From: Roseovarius litoreus | Lineage (GTDB): Bacteria > Pseudomonadota > Alphaproteobacteria > Rhodobacterales > Rhodobacteraceae | Length of the DNA stretch: 64,000 nt | Assembly (NCBI RefSeq): GCF_900142765.1 | Contig: NZ_FRCB01000003.1 | Span: 62,001 to 126,000, forward strand | Reading direction: 5' to 3' | Part shown: positions 26,128 through 33,767 of the stretch, piece by piece | Layout of the letters: every line of letters starts with the position of its first letter | Numbering within the stretch: position 1 is the stretch's first letter | Made by a program: the position numbers and the translations under genes | Notes under the pieces: generated by a model | The model's database searches: none | What the model was told of the DNA's origin: nothing | Seen by the model: only the letters and a program-made list of their open reading frames with translations

Positions 26128-26994
26128 TCAGTCCTCGGACAGCTCCTTGCGCAGGGCGCGCAGGTGATCGGGCAATTGCCGGGCGGTGACATGGGCCTCG
26201 CGCACCAGATGGTCGAAATGCCGGGTCAGGGCCTGCACCCGTTCGGTATCGCGGAATGCCATGTAGTTCTGGCCGATATAGATCACGGTCAGAAGCGGGC
26301 CGAAGATGGTGATCGGAGCGGAATAGAGCCGGCGCGCATCATAGAGATAGACGCGCAGACGTGGATAAAGCTGCTGCGTGACCTCGAGCAGGCGGTCGAT
26401 CTGTGCTTCGCGGACGTCGCGGGGCAATCCGGTGTAATAGCCCTCGCCGCGCACGAGGCTGCGGATTTCCGAGAGCGGCATCGCGATCTCGTAATCCGAT
26501 TGGGTGCCGCGCATCCACTCGAGCCGGTCCTCGGAGGCGCCGATCGCCTGTTGGGTGCTGCGGCCCAGATGGGGCGTGTATTCCCATTCCAGCATCTCGC
26601 GGGTCTTGAGCATGTCCGACAGCCCCGCCGGCACATGGCGGATCTTGTAGCCCGCGGCTTCCTTGTGCCACTGGAAGATCTGCTCATCCACCAGCGCACG
26701 GGGGGCTTCGGTGAGTGACATCGAGGTGGCCAGAATGTCGGCCGCGGTTTCGGGGCGGTCGGTGAGGCCGAGAAGCCAGTCCGCCGACACGCCGAGCGCA
26801 CGGGCACATTCGCCGACCACCTGCGCATTGGGCAGCCGCGCGCCTTGTCCCTTGAGCAGTTGCGAAATCGTCGAACGATCCACCCCGACCGCCCGGGCCA
26901 GCGCGCTTTGATTGCTGCCCCGCTCGTTCAGCGCCGCGGTCAGGCGCAGACGAAAGAGATCGGCCCGAAGGCGTTTGTCGGTTTTTTCCGGCAT
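26128..26994 (-). CDS. XRE-family transcriptional regulator with C-terminal sensor-like domain
   Basis: A 288-residue protein. Residues about 13-76 form a lambda-repressor-type HTH (ALNERGSNQSALARAVGVDRSTISQLLKG, then QVVGECARALGVSADWLLGLTDRP). The remaining ~200 residues contain a conserved-looking block, IFQWHKEAAGYKIRHVPAGL and MLEWEYTPHLG, with DARRLYSAPITIFGPLL further on, resembling the effector region of XRE regulators that bind small molecules. The ligand and targets are unknown. Its ATG lies in one CATATG and a second CATATG occurs 13 bases upstream (27011-27016), in an unusually AT-rich promoter, a possible autoregulatory site. Confidence 0.82.
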   Translation of the reverse strand: MPEKTDKRLRADLFRLRLTAALNERGSNQSALARAVGVDRSTISQLLKGQGARLPNAQVVGECARALGVSADWLLGLTDRPETAADILATSMSLTEAPRALVDEQIFQWHKEAAGYKIRHVPAGLSDMLKTREMLEWEYTPHLGRSTQQAIGASEDRLEWMRGTQSDYEIAMPLSEIRSLVRGEGYYTGLPRDVREAQIDRLLEVTQQLYPRLRVYLYDARRLYSAPITIFGPLLTVIYIGQNYMAFRDTERVQALTRHFDHLVREAHVTARQLPDHLRALRKELSED

Positions 26995-27101
26995 ATGATG
27001 AATAATATCACATATGCAGAGAAATGTTAACCAAGTGCGGAATGGTCCACCGGCGCGATGGCGCGTAGCTCTGAGGGCAGGAACAGCATCGGAGATGGCA
27101 C

Positions 27102-27308
27102 ATGGAGACGCGGCGGCGCACGCTTGTGAAGGCGATTGTCTGGAACTTGATCGGGCTTCTTGTGATGTCCCTTGTGGGGCTGGCGATGACCGGATCGGCC
27201 ACGATCGGTGGCGCCATGGCGGTGGTCAATACCGCGATCGGTCTGAGCATGTATGTCGCCTATGAGCGGGTCTGGTCGCGGATCGATTGGGGGCGAATGC
27301 GGGGCTGA
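27102..27308 (+). CDS. DUF2061 small membrane protein
   Basis: A 68-residue protein with the DUF2061 layout: a basic N-terminus with RRRTLVKAIVWNLIGLL, a first helix (about 9-28), a short TGSATIGGAM loop, a second helix and a conserved YERVWSRIDWG end. Such proteins are small inner-membrane proteins of unknown function, often near transport genes. The ATG at 27102 follows a GGAGA-containing region and lies 94 bases before the EamA gene on the same strand. Because the family is defined only by sequence, no role can be inferred. Confidence 0.8.
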   Translation: METRRRTLVKAIVWNLIGLLVMSLVGLAMTGSATIGGAMAVVNTAIGLSMYVAYERVWSRIDWGRMRG

Positions 27309-27402
27309 GGCCGTCGCGGATGCTGCACCCGATGCCGCCGGGACGGCGACGGATCAAATCCCCTCTGGTCCATGGCGTGAAAGCAGGTCATAGCTGTGCG
27401 CC

Positions 27403-28305
27403 ATGGACGCATGGATCATCCTTTCCGTGGCGGCCGCGGCGTTTCAGACGTTGCGGTTCATGCTGCAAAAACAACTCAGTATCGGCACGCTGTCGGCGGG
27501 CGGCGCCACATTCGCACGCTTTGCCTATTCGGCGCCTCTGGTGGTGCTGGGGCTGGCGGGATACCTTGTGTGGAGCGGTGCGGCATTGCCTGCGCGGGGC
27601 GGGGGCTTCTGGGCCTATGCGCTGATCGGGGCGCTGATGCAGGTTCTGGCGACGTGGTGCGTCGTGGCCTTGTTCGCGGCGCGGAATTTCGCGGTGGGCA
27701 TCACGTTCAAGAAGACCGAGGTGATACAGACCGCGCTGGTCGGTCTGCTGGTGCTGGGAGACAGGATCAGCGGGCTGGCGCTGGCGGCGATCATCCTGGG
27801 GTTGGTCGGGGTGCTTGTGCTGTCGGACAATGCGGGCCTGCCGGGGCTGAGCCTGCGGCGGATGATGAACCGGGCGGTGGGGCTTGGGATCGCGTCGGGT
27901 GCGTTCTTTGCCATCTCGGCGGTGGCCTATCGCGGCGCCACGCTGGAGGTGGCCAGCGACGATCCGCTATTGCGCGCGGGCGTCACGCTGGCGGTTGTGA
28001 CGGTGTCGCAGACCATCGGGCTTGGCGCGTGGCTTGCGTGGCGCGAGGCGGGGCAGGTGCGCGCCGTCTGGGGCGCGCGGCGGGTCGCGTTGTGGATGGG
28101 AGTGACCAGCATGGGCGGGAGCCTGTGCTGGTTCACGGCCTTCACCTTGCAGAATGCCGCGCTGGTCTTTGCGGTGGGACAGATCGAGGTGATCTTTTCG
28201 CTGCTCGTCTCGTGGCTGGTCTTTCGCGAGAAACTGACGCTGCGCGAAGCGGTCGGCATCACCCTGCTGACCGGCAGCATTCTGGCGCTTGTATTGCTGG
28301 GCTGA
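27403..28305 (+). CDS. EamA/DMT-family transporter
   Basis: A 300-residue membrane protein with ten hydrophobic segments in two EamA repeats. The first repeat begins MDAWIILSVAAAAFQTLRFM and ends with the ALVGLLVLGDRISG turn; the second repeat ends with the parallel SLLVSWLVFREKLTLREAVG. This internal duplication and the conserved GDRI/REKL turns are typical of drug/metabolite transporters. DMT exporters move amino acids, purines and other metabolites; specificity cannot be read here. It follows the DUF2061 gene and is convergent with the Nudix gene. Confidence 0.88.
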   Translation: MDAWIILSVAAAAFQTLRFMLQKQLSIGTLSAGGATFARFAYSAPLVVLGLAGYLVWSGAALPARGGGFWAYALIGALMQVLATWCVVALFAARNFAVGITFKKTEVIQTALVGLLVLGDRISGLALAAIILGLVGVLVLSDNAGLPGLSLRRMMNRAVGLGIASGAFFAISAVAYRGATLEVASDDPLLRAGVTLAVVTVSQTIGLGAWLAWREAGQVRAVWGARRVALWMGVTSMGGSLCWFTAFTLQNAALVFAVGQIEVIFSLLVSWLVFREKLTLREAVGITLLTGSILALVLLG

Positions 28306-28332
28306 GATCTGCGGCACGTCAGGTCAGGCCGG

Positions 28333-29040
28333 TCAGGTCCGCGCCATGGGGCTTTTGCCCTGAAGGCGCAGAAACAGGCTTTCCTCGTCGTCATTGCGGA
28401 AGAACGGCACGGATGCGGGCGGCTTGGCATCCTCCACGCGGGCGGCGATCTCGGCCAGCACGACTTCGGTGATGAAGGGCAGGTCGAAATCCCGTACCCG
28501 CGCCAGCGGCACCCATTGCAGATGCGAAAGCTCGTCGCAGGCGGCCGAAAAATCATCCAGATCACCGGCGATCGCATCGGCATCCACCAGAAAGAACCGC
28601 GCATCGAAGCGGCGCGGGCGTCCCGGAGGCGTGATGGCGCGAAACACGAATTGCAGCGCCTCGGCGCTTGGCAGAAGGCCACGATCCGCAAAGCTCGTCC
28701 AGTCGGCGGGAACGGCAGGCGAGGGCCAATCGCCGGGACGACCCAGCATGAGGCCGGTTTCTTCCCATAATTCGCGGATGGCGGCCGCGGCCAGCGCATG
28801 GGCCAGATCGCGCGGAGACTCCTCGGTCAGGCGTTGGGCGCACAGGCCGGGCAGGGGGCGGGCCAGCGGCACCGAAGCATCCGCTTCATCCACTGCGCCG
28901 CCCGGAAAGACGAACTTGTTGGGCATGAAAGCCGCGGTCGCGCCGCGCTGGCCCATCAGGACATGCGGGTCGTTCCGGCGATCCCGCAGCGCGATCACCG
29001 TGGACGCATTCCGGATGGCGGTTTTGTCTGGCGTGGTCAT
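28333..29040 (-). CDS. Nudix hydrolase
   Basis: A 235-residue protein of the Nudix superfamily. The signature is split by an insertion: the glycine part FVFPGGAVDEAD is followed about 40 residues later by the catalytic AIRELWEETGLML, which supplies the magnesium-binding glutamates (R-E-x-x-E-E-x-G). This layout is typical of the long NUDT19-like/CoA-type or ADP-ribose-type Nudix proteins. The product hydrolyses a nucleoside diphosphate linked to some group; the substrate is unknown. The ATG at 29038-29040 is chosen because conserved sequence begins shortly after; the frame extends further upstream without support. It is convergent with EamA and 29 bases downstream of the DUF983 gene. Confidence 0.85.
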   Translation of the reverse strand: MTTPDKTAIRNASTVIALRDRRNDPHVLMGQRGATAAFMPNKFVFPGGAVDEADASVPLARPLPGLCAQRLTEESPRDLAHALAAAAIRELWEETGLMLGRPGDWPSPAVPADWTSFADRGLLPSAEALQFVFRAITPPGRPRRFDARFFLVDADAIAGDLDDFSAACDELSHLQWVPLARVRDFDLPFITEVVLAEIAARVEDAKPPASVPFFRNDDEESLFLRLQGKSPMART

Positions 29041-29069
29041 GTCAGCCCTTTCGTCGCCGAAAGGGGGGT

Positions 29070-29483
29070 TCAGGCCGGGTTTCCGAACCCGTGCATCTGT
29101 CGCGCCCATTGAAAGGCCACGATCATCCCCTTCAGTCGCGGCAGAAGATACAGCGAGAGGGTCACGCATCCAACCGCGAAAATGGTGAACAGCACCAGGG
29201 GTTCGGGCCGCCATGCGACGAATGCGATGTGCAGCAGCGGCGCCATGAGGTGACCGACGATCAGGATCGTCAGATAGGCCGGGCCGTCATCGGCGCGGTG
29301 GTGGCTGAGATCCTCGCGGCAGACCGTGCAGGTATCGCGCACCTTGAGATAGCTTTTGAGCATCGGGCCACTGCCGCAATTGGGGCATTTGCGCCGAAAT
29401 CCCTTGCGCAGCGCCGGCCATAATTGCCGCTCGCCCTCTTGCTCAAGGTCGTGCTCGTGCTCGTGGTGCTGCGCGTTGGCCAT
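29070..29483 (-). CDS. DUF983 zinc-ribbon membrane protein
   Basis: A 137-residue protein with a cytoplasmic zinc-ribbon (CPNCGSGPMLKSYLKVRDTCTVC, cysteines spaced C-x2-C...C-x2-C) followed by two transmembrane helices (about 70-92 and 94-115). This is the DUF983 pattern, found next to cytochrome oxidase genes in many alphaproteobacteria, but no oxidase genes are seen here. The N-terminus is rich in His and Glu (HHEHEHDLEQEGE), which may bind metal. It is upstream of the Nudix gene, and the two may be co-transcribed. Confidence 0.85.
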   Translation of the reverse strand: MANAQHHEHEHDLEQEGERQLWPALRKGFRRKCPNCGSGPMLKSYLKVRDTCTVCREDLSHHRADDGPAYLTILIVGHLMAPLLHIAFVAWRPEPLVLFTIFAVGCVTLSLYLLPRLKGMIVAFQWARQMHGFGNPA

Positions 29484-29730
29484 GATCGTCCTTTCCGGTC
29501 AGGGTCCGACAATGGGCCATTCACCAAAGGATATGAAGATGTCAGGTGGTCATTGCGTCGTGATGTCGCAAATGCCGGGCGTGCAAAACGGCAGGGTCCG
29601 GCGGCGATCACGCAAGCGTGAAGTATTGACGGGGTTCAATGCGACGGAACCTTGCGGCTGGTCCGTATGACCTTGTGAACCGGCCAGGGTGCCGGTCTCG
29701 CAGTATAGGAAAGCAAAGGAGAAGATTGCC

Positions 29731-30444
29731 ATGAAACGCACCTATCTGATGACCGGAGCCGTAACGGCCCTGATTATTGCGACAGCCGGTCTGGGCGTCG
29801 CGCAGCAAGCCATGCAGGGCGACATGGGAGGCGGTCAGCATGGTCCGGCCTTTGATTTCGAGGAGCTCGACGCCGATGGTGACGGTCGGATCACCCGAGA
29901 CGAGATGGCGGCACAGGCGCAGGCCCGTTTTGGCGCGGCTGATGCGGATGGCGACGGCAAGCTGTCACCGCAGGAAATGGCCGAGCGGATGCAAGCGCGC
30001 ATGATGGAGCGCATGGCCCGGCGCGTCGAACAGATGATCGCCCGTCAGGACAGTGACGGAGACGGCCTGCTCAGCATGGAAGAGATGCAGGCGGGACGCA
30101 TGGGACGGATGTTCGACCGTCACGACGCTGACGGGGATGGCGCGATCTCGGCCGAAGAATTCGAGGACATGGCCAATATGCGCGCCGAACGGATGTCCCG
30201 GGCCCGTGATGGCAAGGGACATGGCGGACAGGGGTATCATAAGGAAGGCCATTACCGGCACGGGCATGACAAAGACGAGCATGGGATGAAAGGCCATCAC
30301 ATGCGCGCCAGCCACGAGGGTCATGCGCAGGGTGGCGGTGTCAGCGAGATCCATTACCACACGCATCATCATTACTATTCCGGGCAGGGCGATGGAGCCG
30401 GCATGCAGCGGCGCGATCACATGCAGCGTGGTGGGGCCGACTGA
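29731..30444 (+). CDS. Secreted EF-hand protein with His-rich C-terminus
   Basis: A 237-residue exported protein. The signal peptide is MKRTYLMTGAVTALIIATAG then LGVAQQ, with cleavage near residue 25. Four EF-hand loops follow: DADGDGRITRDE, DADGDGKLSPQE, DSDGDGLLSMEE and DADGDGAISAEE, all with the ligand Asp/Asn/Glu positions intact. The last 75 residues are rich in His, Gly and Lys (HKEGHYRHGHDKDEHG, HYHTHHHYYSG), a likely transition-metal-binding tail. It starts at the ATG at 29731 after AAAGGAGAAG. It lies just upstream of the ECF sigma/anti-sigma/metal-sensor genes, separated by a strong hairpin, so it may be the output or the buffer of that system. Calcium binding follows from the family; no data on affinity. 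Confidence 0.88.
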   Translation: MKRTYLMTGAVTALIIATAGLGVAQQAMQGDMGGGQHGPAFDFEELDADGDGRITRDEMAAQAQARFGAADADGDGKLSPQEMAERMQARMMERMARRVEQMIARQDSDGDGLLSMEEMQAGRMGRMFDRHDADGDGAISAEEFEDMANMRAERMSRARDGKGHGGQGYHKEGHYRHGHDKDEHGMKGHHMRASHEGHAQGGGVSEIHYHTHHHYYSGQGDGAGMQRRDHMQRGGAD

Positions 30445-30469
30445 TCCGCGCCCGTGCGACGGATCGGAT

Positions 30470-30493
30470 CCCCGGGCCGCATATGGCCCGGGG
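30470..30493 (+). terminator. Strong GC hairpin between the EF-hand gene and the sigma gene
   Basis: A perfect 9-bp stem (CCCCGGGCC at 30470-30478 and GGCCCGGGG at 30485-30493) with loop GCATAT. It begins 25 bases after the EF-hand stop. It is followed by TTG and no long T-run, so it could be a terminator, a weak attenuator or an RNA-stability element controlling how much read-through reaches the sigma gene. Confidence 0.5.
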
Positions 30494-30542
30494 TTGCCGT
30501 GCCACGCCACGGGGCGCATCATGAAGGCCGGGGACAGGGGAT

Positions 30543-31121
30543 ATGCCACTGGATGCGATGAGCGACATGTCGGACGAGGCCTTGCTGGTGCTCTTCGCCA
30601 ATGGTGACAGGCTCGCCGCGCAAGCCTTGACCCTGCGTCTGACACCACGGCTTCTCAATCATGCCTACAGGTTGCTGGGCAATGCCGCCGAGGCCGAGGA
30701 CGTGGCCCAGGAGGCCATGCTGCGGCTGTGGAAGATCGCCCCGAACTGGCGGCAGGGCGAGGCGATGGTGACCACCTGGCTTTATCGCGTCGTGGCCAAT
30801 CTGTGCATCGACCGCAGGCGTCAGGCCCGACCCTCCGCGCTGGACGCCGCGGCCGAGCCGGTGGACCCGGCCAAGGGGGCGGTGGCGCTTCTTCAGGGGG
30901 CCGAGCGGGCGAAAGCCCTGCAAGAGGCGCTGGACCGGCTGCCCGACAGGCAGCGTCAGGCGATTGTGCTGCGCCATATCGAGGATCTGGGCAATCCGCA
31001 GATCGCCGAGATCATGGAAATCAGCGTCGAGGCGGTAGAAAGTCTGCTGGCGCGAGGGAAACGGGCATTGTCGGCCGATCTGATCGATCGGCGCGAGGAA
31101 TTGGGGTTCACCGATGAGTAA
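30543..31121 (+). CDS. ECF-type RNA polymerase sigma factor
   Basis: A 192-residue group 4 sigma factor. Region 2 spans about 20-85 (HAYRLLGNAAEAEDVAQEAMLRLW..EAMVTTWLYRVVANLCIDRRR), ending in the DNA-melting helix. Region 4 follows (about 118-170: ALDRLPDRQRQAIVLRHIEDLGNPQIAEIMEISVEAVESLLARGKRAL) with the HTH for the -35 element. There is no region 1.1 or 3, as expected for ECF. The stop overlaps the start of the next gene by 8 bases, so the two are translationally coupled. An in-frame ATG at 30558 is an alternative start. The gene's partner is the anti-sigma-like gene at 31114. Confidence 0.92.
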   Translation: MPLDAMSDMSDEALLVLFANGDRLAAQALTLRLTPRLLNHAYRLLGNAAEAEDVAQEAMLRLWKIAPNWRQGEAMVTTWLYRVVANLCIDRRRQARPSALDAAAEPVDPAKGAVALLQGAERAKALQEALDRLPDRQRQAIVLRHIEDLGNPQIAEIMEISVEAVESLLARGKRALSADLIDRREELGFTDE

Positions 31122-31479
31122 AGACCAAGACGACATCCGGGCGCTCGATGCCTGTTTCAAGGCAGCGCGTGCGACCCCGCTCGAGCCGTCGAGCGCCCTG
31201 CTGGCAAGGGTGCTGGCCGATGCCGAGACGGTTCAGTCCGACATGCAGCGCCCATGCGCCCGCGCGCCTCGGGCGCGCGGCGGTCGCCTGCTTCAGGCGG
31301 TCCGGGCGCTTGGCGGATGGCCCGCCATGGGAGGGCTCGCCGCTGCGACAGTGGCCGGCATCTGGATCGGGTTCAGTCCGCCCGAGCAGGTGGAGGCCTA
31401 TTTCTCGGCGCCTGACGCCGCCTATATCGTCGATCTCGCTCCGGGGGCGGGGTTCGATCTTGCAGAAGGATCGCTGTGA
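31114..31479 (+). CDS. Anti-sigma factor-like single-pass membrane protein
   Basis: A 121-residue protein. The N-terminal ~60 residues are cytosolic and helical (DIRALDACFKAARATPLEP, ALLARVLADAET). A single hydrophobic helix (about 70-86, GGLAAATVAGIWIGFSPP) should cross the membrane, leaving ~35 residues outside. It starts inside the last codons of the sigma gene and its own stop overlaps the ATG of the next gene (31479), a tight three-gene unit. By analogy with CnrH/CnrY/CnrX, this position and topology suit an anti-sigma factor that holds the ECF sigma at the membrane. No zinc-binding (HxxxCxxC) motif is present. Sequence homology to known anti-sigmas is not evident to me, so this is inferred from context. 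Confidence 0.55.
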   Translation: MSKDQDDIRALDACFKAARATPLEPSSALLARVLADAETVQSDMQRPCARAPRARGGRLLQAVRALGGWPAMGGLAAATVAGIWIGFSPPEQVEAYFSAPDAAYIVDLAPGAGFDLAEGSL

Positions 31480-31976
31480 TGGCGCAGGATCAAGAACAGC
31501 CGAAACGCGATAAAGCCCCGATGGGCAAGTGGATGCGCGGTCTTCTGGTGGTGTCGCTTGCGCTGAACCTTTTGGTGGCAGGGGCGGTTGCGGGCCATCT
31601 GATCTCGGGCGGGGGAGGGCATGGCAGGCATCACGCGCCCGGTATCGACGCGGCTGGCGGGCCGATGACCCGCGCGCTGGACGAGCGCGACCGGCGCGCG
31701 ATCGCCCGGCAGCTGCGCGAGGCCTATCGCGACGGCAGGCCCGGCCGCGCCGAGCAGCGCGCGGCATTCGATGCGCTGATTGCCGATCTGCGCAAGACAC
31801 CGTTCGACCGGATGGCGATCGAGGGGCATATGGCGCGTATCCGCGGGATGCTGGTCGCTCGGCTGGAGCTTGGACAGGGGCTTTTGGTGGACCGGCTGGA
31901 AGGCATGGAACCGCAGGAGCGGGCGGCCTTTGCGGACAGGCTCGAAGCGGGTTGGCAGCGCGGTCGCGACAGGTAA
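31479..31976 (+). CDS. Periplasmic heavy-metal sensor, CnrX/Spy-like
   Basis: A 165-residue protein with one N-terminal membrane anchor (about 22-42, GLLVVSLALNLLVAGAVAGHLI) and a periplasmic helical domain: LDERDRRAIARQLREAYRDG, RAEQRAAFDALIADLRKTPFDRMAIEGHMARIRGMLVARLELGQGLLVDRLEGMEPQERAAFADRL. This repeated antiparallel helix pattern with a central Met/His-containing stretch is that of the metal-resistance family that includes CnrX, ZraP and Spy. A His/Gly-rich linker (GGGGHGRHHAPG) follows the anchor. The start ATG overlaps the preceding stop. It probably senses a metal or envelope stress and releases the sigma factor; the ligand cannot be read from the sequence. Confidence 0.75.
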   Translation: MAQDQEQPKRDKAPMGKWMRGLLVVSLALNLLVAGAVAGHLISGGGGHGRHHAPGIDAAGGPMTRALDERDRRAIARQLREAYRDGRPGRAEQRAAFDALIADLRKTPFDRMAIEGHMARIRGMLVARLELGQGLLVDRLEGMEPQERAAFADRLEAGWQRGRDR

Positions 31977-32004
31977 CGCGCTACCGGGGATGTCTTGGGG
32001 CGGA

Positions 32005-33396
32005 TCACGCGGCGGGGCGGCGGCTGAAGGTCACCATGTTGCGCCCATCGGATTTCGAGCCATAAAGCGCGCGGTCGGCCTCGTCCAGAAGGGTGTCCAC
32101 CCGTGGCGTTTCCGCATCGGGCCGGGGATGGCCAAGGGTGGCGCCGATGCTGATGGTCACGTTCAACGGCGCCTCGCTGGACATCACGTGCAAGGGGCTG
32201 CGCCGGACCGCCGCGCAGAGCCGCCGCGCCATGCGGCTCGCTTCGTCGCGGCCCGTATCGGGCATGACGATCAGGAATTCTTCGCCGCCGATACGGGCGA
32301 TCATGTCTTCGTCGCGCAAGTTGGATTTCAACAGGCGCGCGATCTGGCTGAGCACGGCATCCCCGGCGGCGTGCCCGTGACGATCATTGATTCGCTTGAA
32401 ATGATCGAGATCGGCCACCATCACCGCAAATCCGCGCCCGTCGCGCCGGGTCTCGTCGATCAACCGGTCGAGGAAGGGCAGGGCATAGCGGCGGTTATAT
32501 AGGCCGGTCAGAGGATCGATCACCGCCGCTTCAAGCCCGGTCTGGAGCTGTTCGCGCATGGATTCGGCCTTGCGGGCACGGGCCAGTTGCCGGTCGAGCC
32601 GCAACTGCAATTCGCGCGTGTCGCAGGTTTCGTCGATCACGTCATCTGCTCCCATATCCAGCAGCCCCGGCGTGAGGCCGGCCGCATCGGGGGAAAGCAG
32701 GGCGATGATCGGGCGTTTGCGGCTGTGCGGCGATGCGTTGAGCCGTGCGATCAGGTCGACGCTCTCATCGCGGCTGCCCACACAGACCCGGAGCAGGTAC
32801 AGATCCGGCACGGTGCCGTCGCGCGGGTGTACCAGCGCGCTTTCGGGGTCGAGCGGCTTGACCTGGCAACGGCTGAGCTGACCCAGTTTGGCAGCCAGCG
32901 CGACAGCCTCTTTCTGGCCATGCGCCACAAGTCCGATATGGCATATCCGGTCGAAAATCGGTGCGGTTTCAGCGAATCCCAATGCCGATGCCGTGCCGGC
33001 ATGAACGCGCAGGTCACGGGCCATCTGATGCTGGCGCAGAAGGCTGCGCAGCCGTGCGAGCAGCATGCTCTCATCCACGGGTTTGACGAGGATCTCGTCG
33101 GCACCGGATTGCAGCGCGGCAAGCCGCGCCTGATGATCGTCGTGATGCAGGAACATGATGACCGGCGCCGCCTCGACCCCGTCGCGGACCTTGAGGCTTT
33201 GGACAAAGCCATGGCTCGACATATCGCTGAGGGTGGGCGCGCAGATCACCAGATCCGGGTTTTCCCGCGCCGCCAGCGCCAACGCCTCGGCCCCGGTGCG
33301 CGCCTGGATCACGTCGTAATAGGCGGCCGACAGCTTGACCTTCAGGACGATCCTGTTGGTCGCAAGGTCGTCGAGGATGAGAATTTTGCCGGACAT
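32005..33396 (-). CDS. PleD-like response regulator diguanylate cyclase
   Basis: A 463-residue protein: first receiver-like domain (1-120), second receiver-like domain (about 150-275), then a GGDEF cyclase (about 290-463). The cyclase is intact: active-site GGEEF in MIARIGGEEFLIV, and the inhibitory RxxD site five residues upstream (RDED). It should make c-di-GMP with product inhibition. In the first receiver the usual phospho-acceptor Asp position, in PDLVICAPTLSDM, is not Asp, so phosphorylation control there is doubtful, although ILDDL (N-terminal acidic pocket) and the KPVD lysine are kept. It is divergent from the DUF3572 gene, an arrangement seen with PleD in alphaproteobacteria. Confidence 0.87.
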   Translation of the reverse strand: MSGKILILDDLATNRIVLKVKLSAAYYDVIQARTGAEALALAARENPDLVICAPTLSDMSSHGFVQSLKVRDGVEAAPVIMFLHHDDHQARLAALQSGADEILVKPVDESMLLARLRSLLRQHQMARDLRVHAGTASALGFAETAPIFDRICHIGLVAHGQKEAVALAAKLGQLSRCQVKPLDPESALVHPRDGTVPDLYLLRVCVGSRDESVDLIARLNASPHSRKRPIIALLSPDAAGLTPGLLDMGADDVIDETCDTRELQLRLDRQLARARKAESMREQLQTGLEAAVIDPLTGLYNRRYALPFLDRLIDETRRDGRGFAVMVADLDHFKRINDRHGHAAGDAVLSQIARLLKSNLRDEDMIARIGGEEFLIVMPDTGRDEASRMARRLCAAVRRSPLHVMSSEAPLNVTISIGATLGHPRPDAETPRVDTLLDEADRALYGSKSDGRNMVTFSRRPAA

Positions 33397-33482
33397 CGGA
33401 GGTTGCCTTTCGGACTTGCTCTTTTCGTGACCATGACTATCCCTGTGAGTGGTTAAGAAAACCTTTCCGGGAATTAATCATT

Positions 33483-33767
33483 TTGACGCTGACGCAGGAT
33501 AATGCCGAAACAGTCGCCTTGCGCTGCCTGGGGTGGCTTGCGGGGAACGAAGATCTTTTGCCCGTTTTCATGGGCGCCACCGGGGTTTCCGAGGCCGACA
33601 TGAGGGAAAACGCGCAAGATGTTGAGTTTCTTGGATCCGTTCTGGATTTCATCCTGATGGATGATGCCTGGGTCGTGCAATGTTGCAGCGCATTGGGCAT
33701 CGAGAACGACATGCCGATGCGGGCCCGTGCGGCTCTTCCGGGCGGGCAGCAGGTCAACTGGACATGA
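33483..33767 (+). CDS. DUF3572 protein
   Basis: A 94-residue cytosolic protein matching the DUF3572 layout: ETVALRCLGWLAGNEDLLPVFMGATGV then DVEFLGSVLDFILMDDAWV and an end GGQQVNWT. Function is unknown. The start appears to be TTG at 33483, as conserved sequence begins immediately and no in-frame ATG or GTG precedes it. The stop overlaps the ATG of the HAD gene (33764), so the two are translationally coupled. Divergent from pleD, from which it is separated by 86 bases. Confidence 0.85.
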   Translation: MTLTQDNAETVALRCLGWLAGNEDLLPVFMGATGVSEADMRENAQDVEFLGSVLDFILMDDAWVVQCCSALGIENDMPMRARAALPGGQQVNWT

